DNA from: Candidatus Atribacteria bacterium
Lineage (GTDB): Bacteria; Atribacterota; Atribacteria; Atribacterales; Atribacteraceae
Assembly: GCA_003561145.1 (NCBI GenBank)
Contig: PWXL01000199.1
Span: forward strand, 1-5,151
Length of the DNA stretch: 5,151 nucleotides
Direction: 5' to 3'
Part shown: piece after piece, positions 4,431 to 5,151 of the stretch
Layout: each line of letters opens with the position of its first letter
How positions within the stretch are numbered: position 1 is the first letter of the stretch
Translations under genes and position numbers: made by a program
The notes under the pieces: generated by a model
Database searches by the model: none
Told to the model about the DNA's origin: nothing
What the model saw: the letters and a program-made list of their open reading frames with translations, nothing else

Positions 4431-5151
4431 TCCCCTTTTTTCCCTTCTTCCGGGAACGTGAAAATACGCCTCCCGGCGAGGTATGTTGCCAGGCAGTGGA
4501 AACGCTCATCGAACACGGCGAGATCGGCCCTTTTTCCTTCTTCGATGCTTCCCCGTTCGCCTGTCTTCCCCAATAACCGTGCCGGTAAAAGAGATGCCAT
4601 GGCCGAAAGCTCGGTGAGGGAAAGAGAGAAGCGCTCTGCCAGGAAAGCGAGCATCCGGTTGAGCGGGAAGGTACTTCCGGCCAGGCTGCCGGTGGAACGG
4701 ATGCGTGCGATTCCTTGCCGTACTTCCATTTCCTCGCCCCCAAAGACATATGATCCATCACTGAGTCCGGCCGCCCGCACCGAGTCGCTGACAATGAAGA
4801 TCCGCTTTCCCGCTGCGCCCAGGGCGATTTCCATCACTTCGGGGCAAATATGTATTCCGTCCGCTATCATTTCGCACCAGACTCCCTCGAAACCCAGGGC
4901 GAAGGCGAGAAGATTCGGAGTGCGGTGGTGGAGTGGTTCCATGGCATTGAAGAGATGGGTAATGATCCTCGCTCCGCGTTGCCACGCCGCCATTGCAGTG
5001 CGGTAATCGGCCCGAGAATGGCCAAGCGATACAATGATGCCCCTGGAAGCAAGGTATTCAACCGCTTCAAGTCCTCCGGGAAGCTCGGGTGCAAGCGTTA
5101 CACGTTTTACAGTGCCTTCCCCTGCCTCCAGGAGCCGTTCGAGTTCTTGTA
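4412..5151 (-). CDS. nagA: N-acetylglucosamine-6-phosphate deacetylase, N-terminus cut by window edge
   Basis: Removes acetate from GlcNAc-6-phosphate to give glucosamine-6-phosphate, in amino-sugar and cell-wall recycling pathways; cytoplasmic, metal-dependent amidohydrolase. The 245 visible residues correspond to about E. coli residue 152 onward, so roughly 150 residues are missing, including the HLEGP metal-ligand glutamate. Visible landmarks are VTLAPE, GHSRAD (metal His, 5020-5018), THLFNAM (metal His, 4957-4955), IADGIH (substrate His, 4852-4850), and VSDSV with the catalytic Asp (4786-4784). LAGST and ERGSIEEGKRADLAVFD close the C-terminal beta-sandwich. The spacings between the histidines and Asp (21, 35 and 22 residues) match E. 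coli NagA exactly. HHRTPN replaces the more usual HHREPG. The last codons overlap the start of the dehydrogenase gene by 19 nt. No stop or start is met before the right edge. Confidence 0.95.
   Translation of the reverse strand, partial: QELERLLEAGEGTVKRVTLAPELPGGLEAVEYLASRGIIVSLGHSRADYRTAMAAWQRGARIITHLFNAMEPLHHRTPNLLAFALGFEGVWCEMIADGIHICPEVMEIALGAAGKRIFIVSDSVRAAGLSDGSYVFGGEEMEVRQGIARIRSTGSLAGSTFPLNRMLAFLAERFSLSLTELSAMASLLPARLLGKTGERGSIEEGKRADLAVFDERFHCLATYLAGRRIFTFPEEGKKGEWNLEK

Noticed and set aside
4339..4794. 151-codon minus-strand frame across the nagA/dehydrogenase junction
   Set aside because: It is out of frame with both conserved genes and has no motif of its own.
4458..5006. 182-codon plus-strand open frame
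   Set aside because: It lies antisense to nagA, whose active-site motifs establish the minus strand as coding; the long opposite frame follows from codon bias.

Overview
The window looks like a bacterial chromosome of roughly 50% GC. The YidC is the short form, starting directly at its membrane core with no large periplasmic domain. Together with the gene order rpmH-rnpA-yidD-yidC, this points to a Gram-positive-type lineage (Clostridia-like Firmicutes or a relative). It argues against Proteobacteria or Bacteroidetes. I cannot name a genus.

Left part (1-1774, all minus strand): the classical ribosome / RNase P / membrane-insertion operon. It reads rpmH (ribosomal protein L34), rnpA (RNase P protein), yidD and yidC, with yidC running off the left edge. 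A textbook sigma-A-type promoter, TTGACC-17 nt-TATAAT, sits about 50 nt upstream of rpmH. The genes are very tightly packed. rpmH (1550-1690) lies wholly inside an open frame that extends rnpA upstream to a GTG at 1709. rnpA's own likely ATG is 2 nt after the rpmH stop, and yidD starts 35 nt inside rnpA. The visible yidC tail is acidic and ends in a serine run made by 9-bp tandem repeats.

Middle part (about 1705-3299, plus strand): a single FGGY-family carbohydrate kinase, probably a D-ribulose/pentulose kinase of the group that includes cyanobacterial SePSK and plant XK-1. It is read from a TTG start with a strong Shine-Dalgarno. Its candidate promoter faces the rpmH promoter head-on, so the two predicted transcription starts fall on adjacent base pairs. 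In many bacteria dnaA is the divergent neighbour of rpmH. Here the sugar kinase takes that place, and I see no DnaA boxes.

3300-3479: a non-coding convergent gap. It holds a purine-rich, G-run-rich direct repeat on the plus strand and a perfect 13-bp hairpin without a U-tract.

Right part (3480-5151, minus strand): nagA (N-acetylglucosamine-6-phosphate deacetylase, N-terminus outside the window) overlaps by 19 nt the start of a lactate/malate dehydrogenase family gene. That dehydrogenase keeps the catalytic residues. It has Ser-Arg-Arg-Arg in place of the NAD-binding Asp and Met at the substrate-discriminating position, suggesting an NADP(H)-linked 2-hydroxyacid dehydrogenase of unknown substrate rather than a plain LDH or MDH. 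NagA and the kinase both suggest carbohydrate catabolism around the housekeeping operon. No tRNA, rRNA, CRISPR array or insertion sequence is visible.
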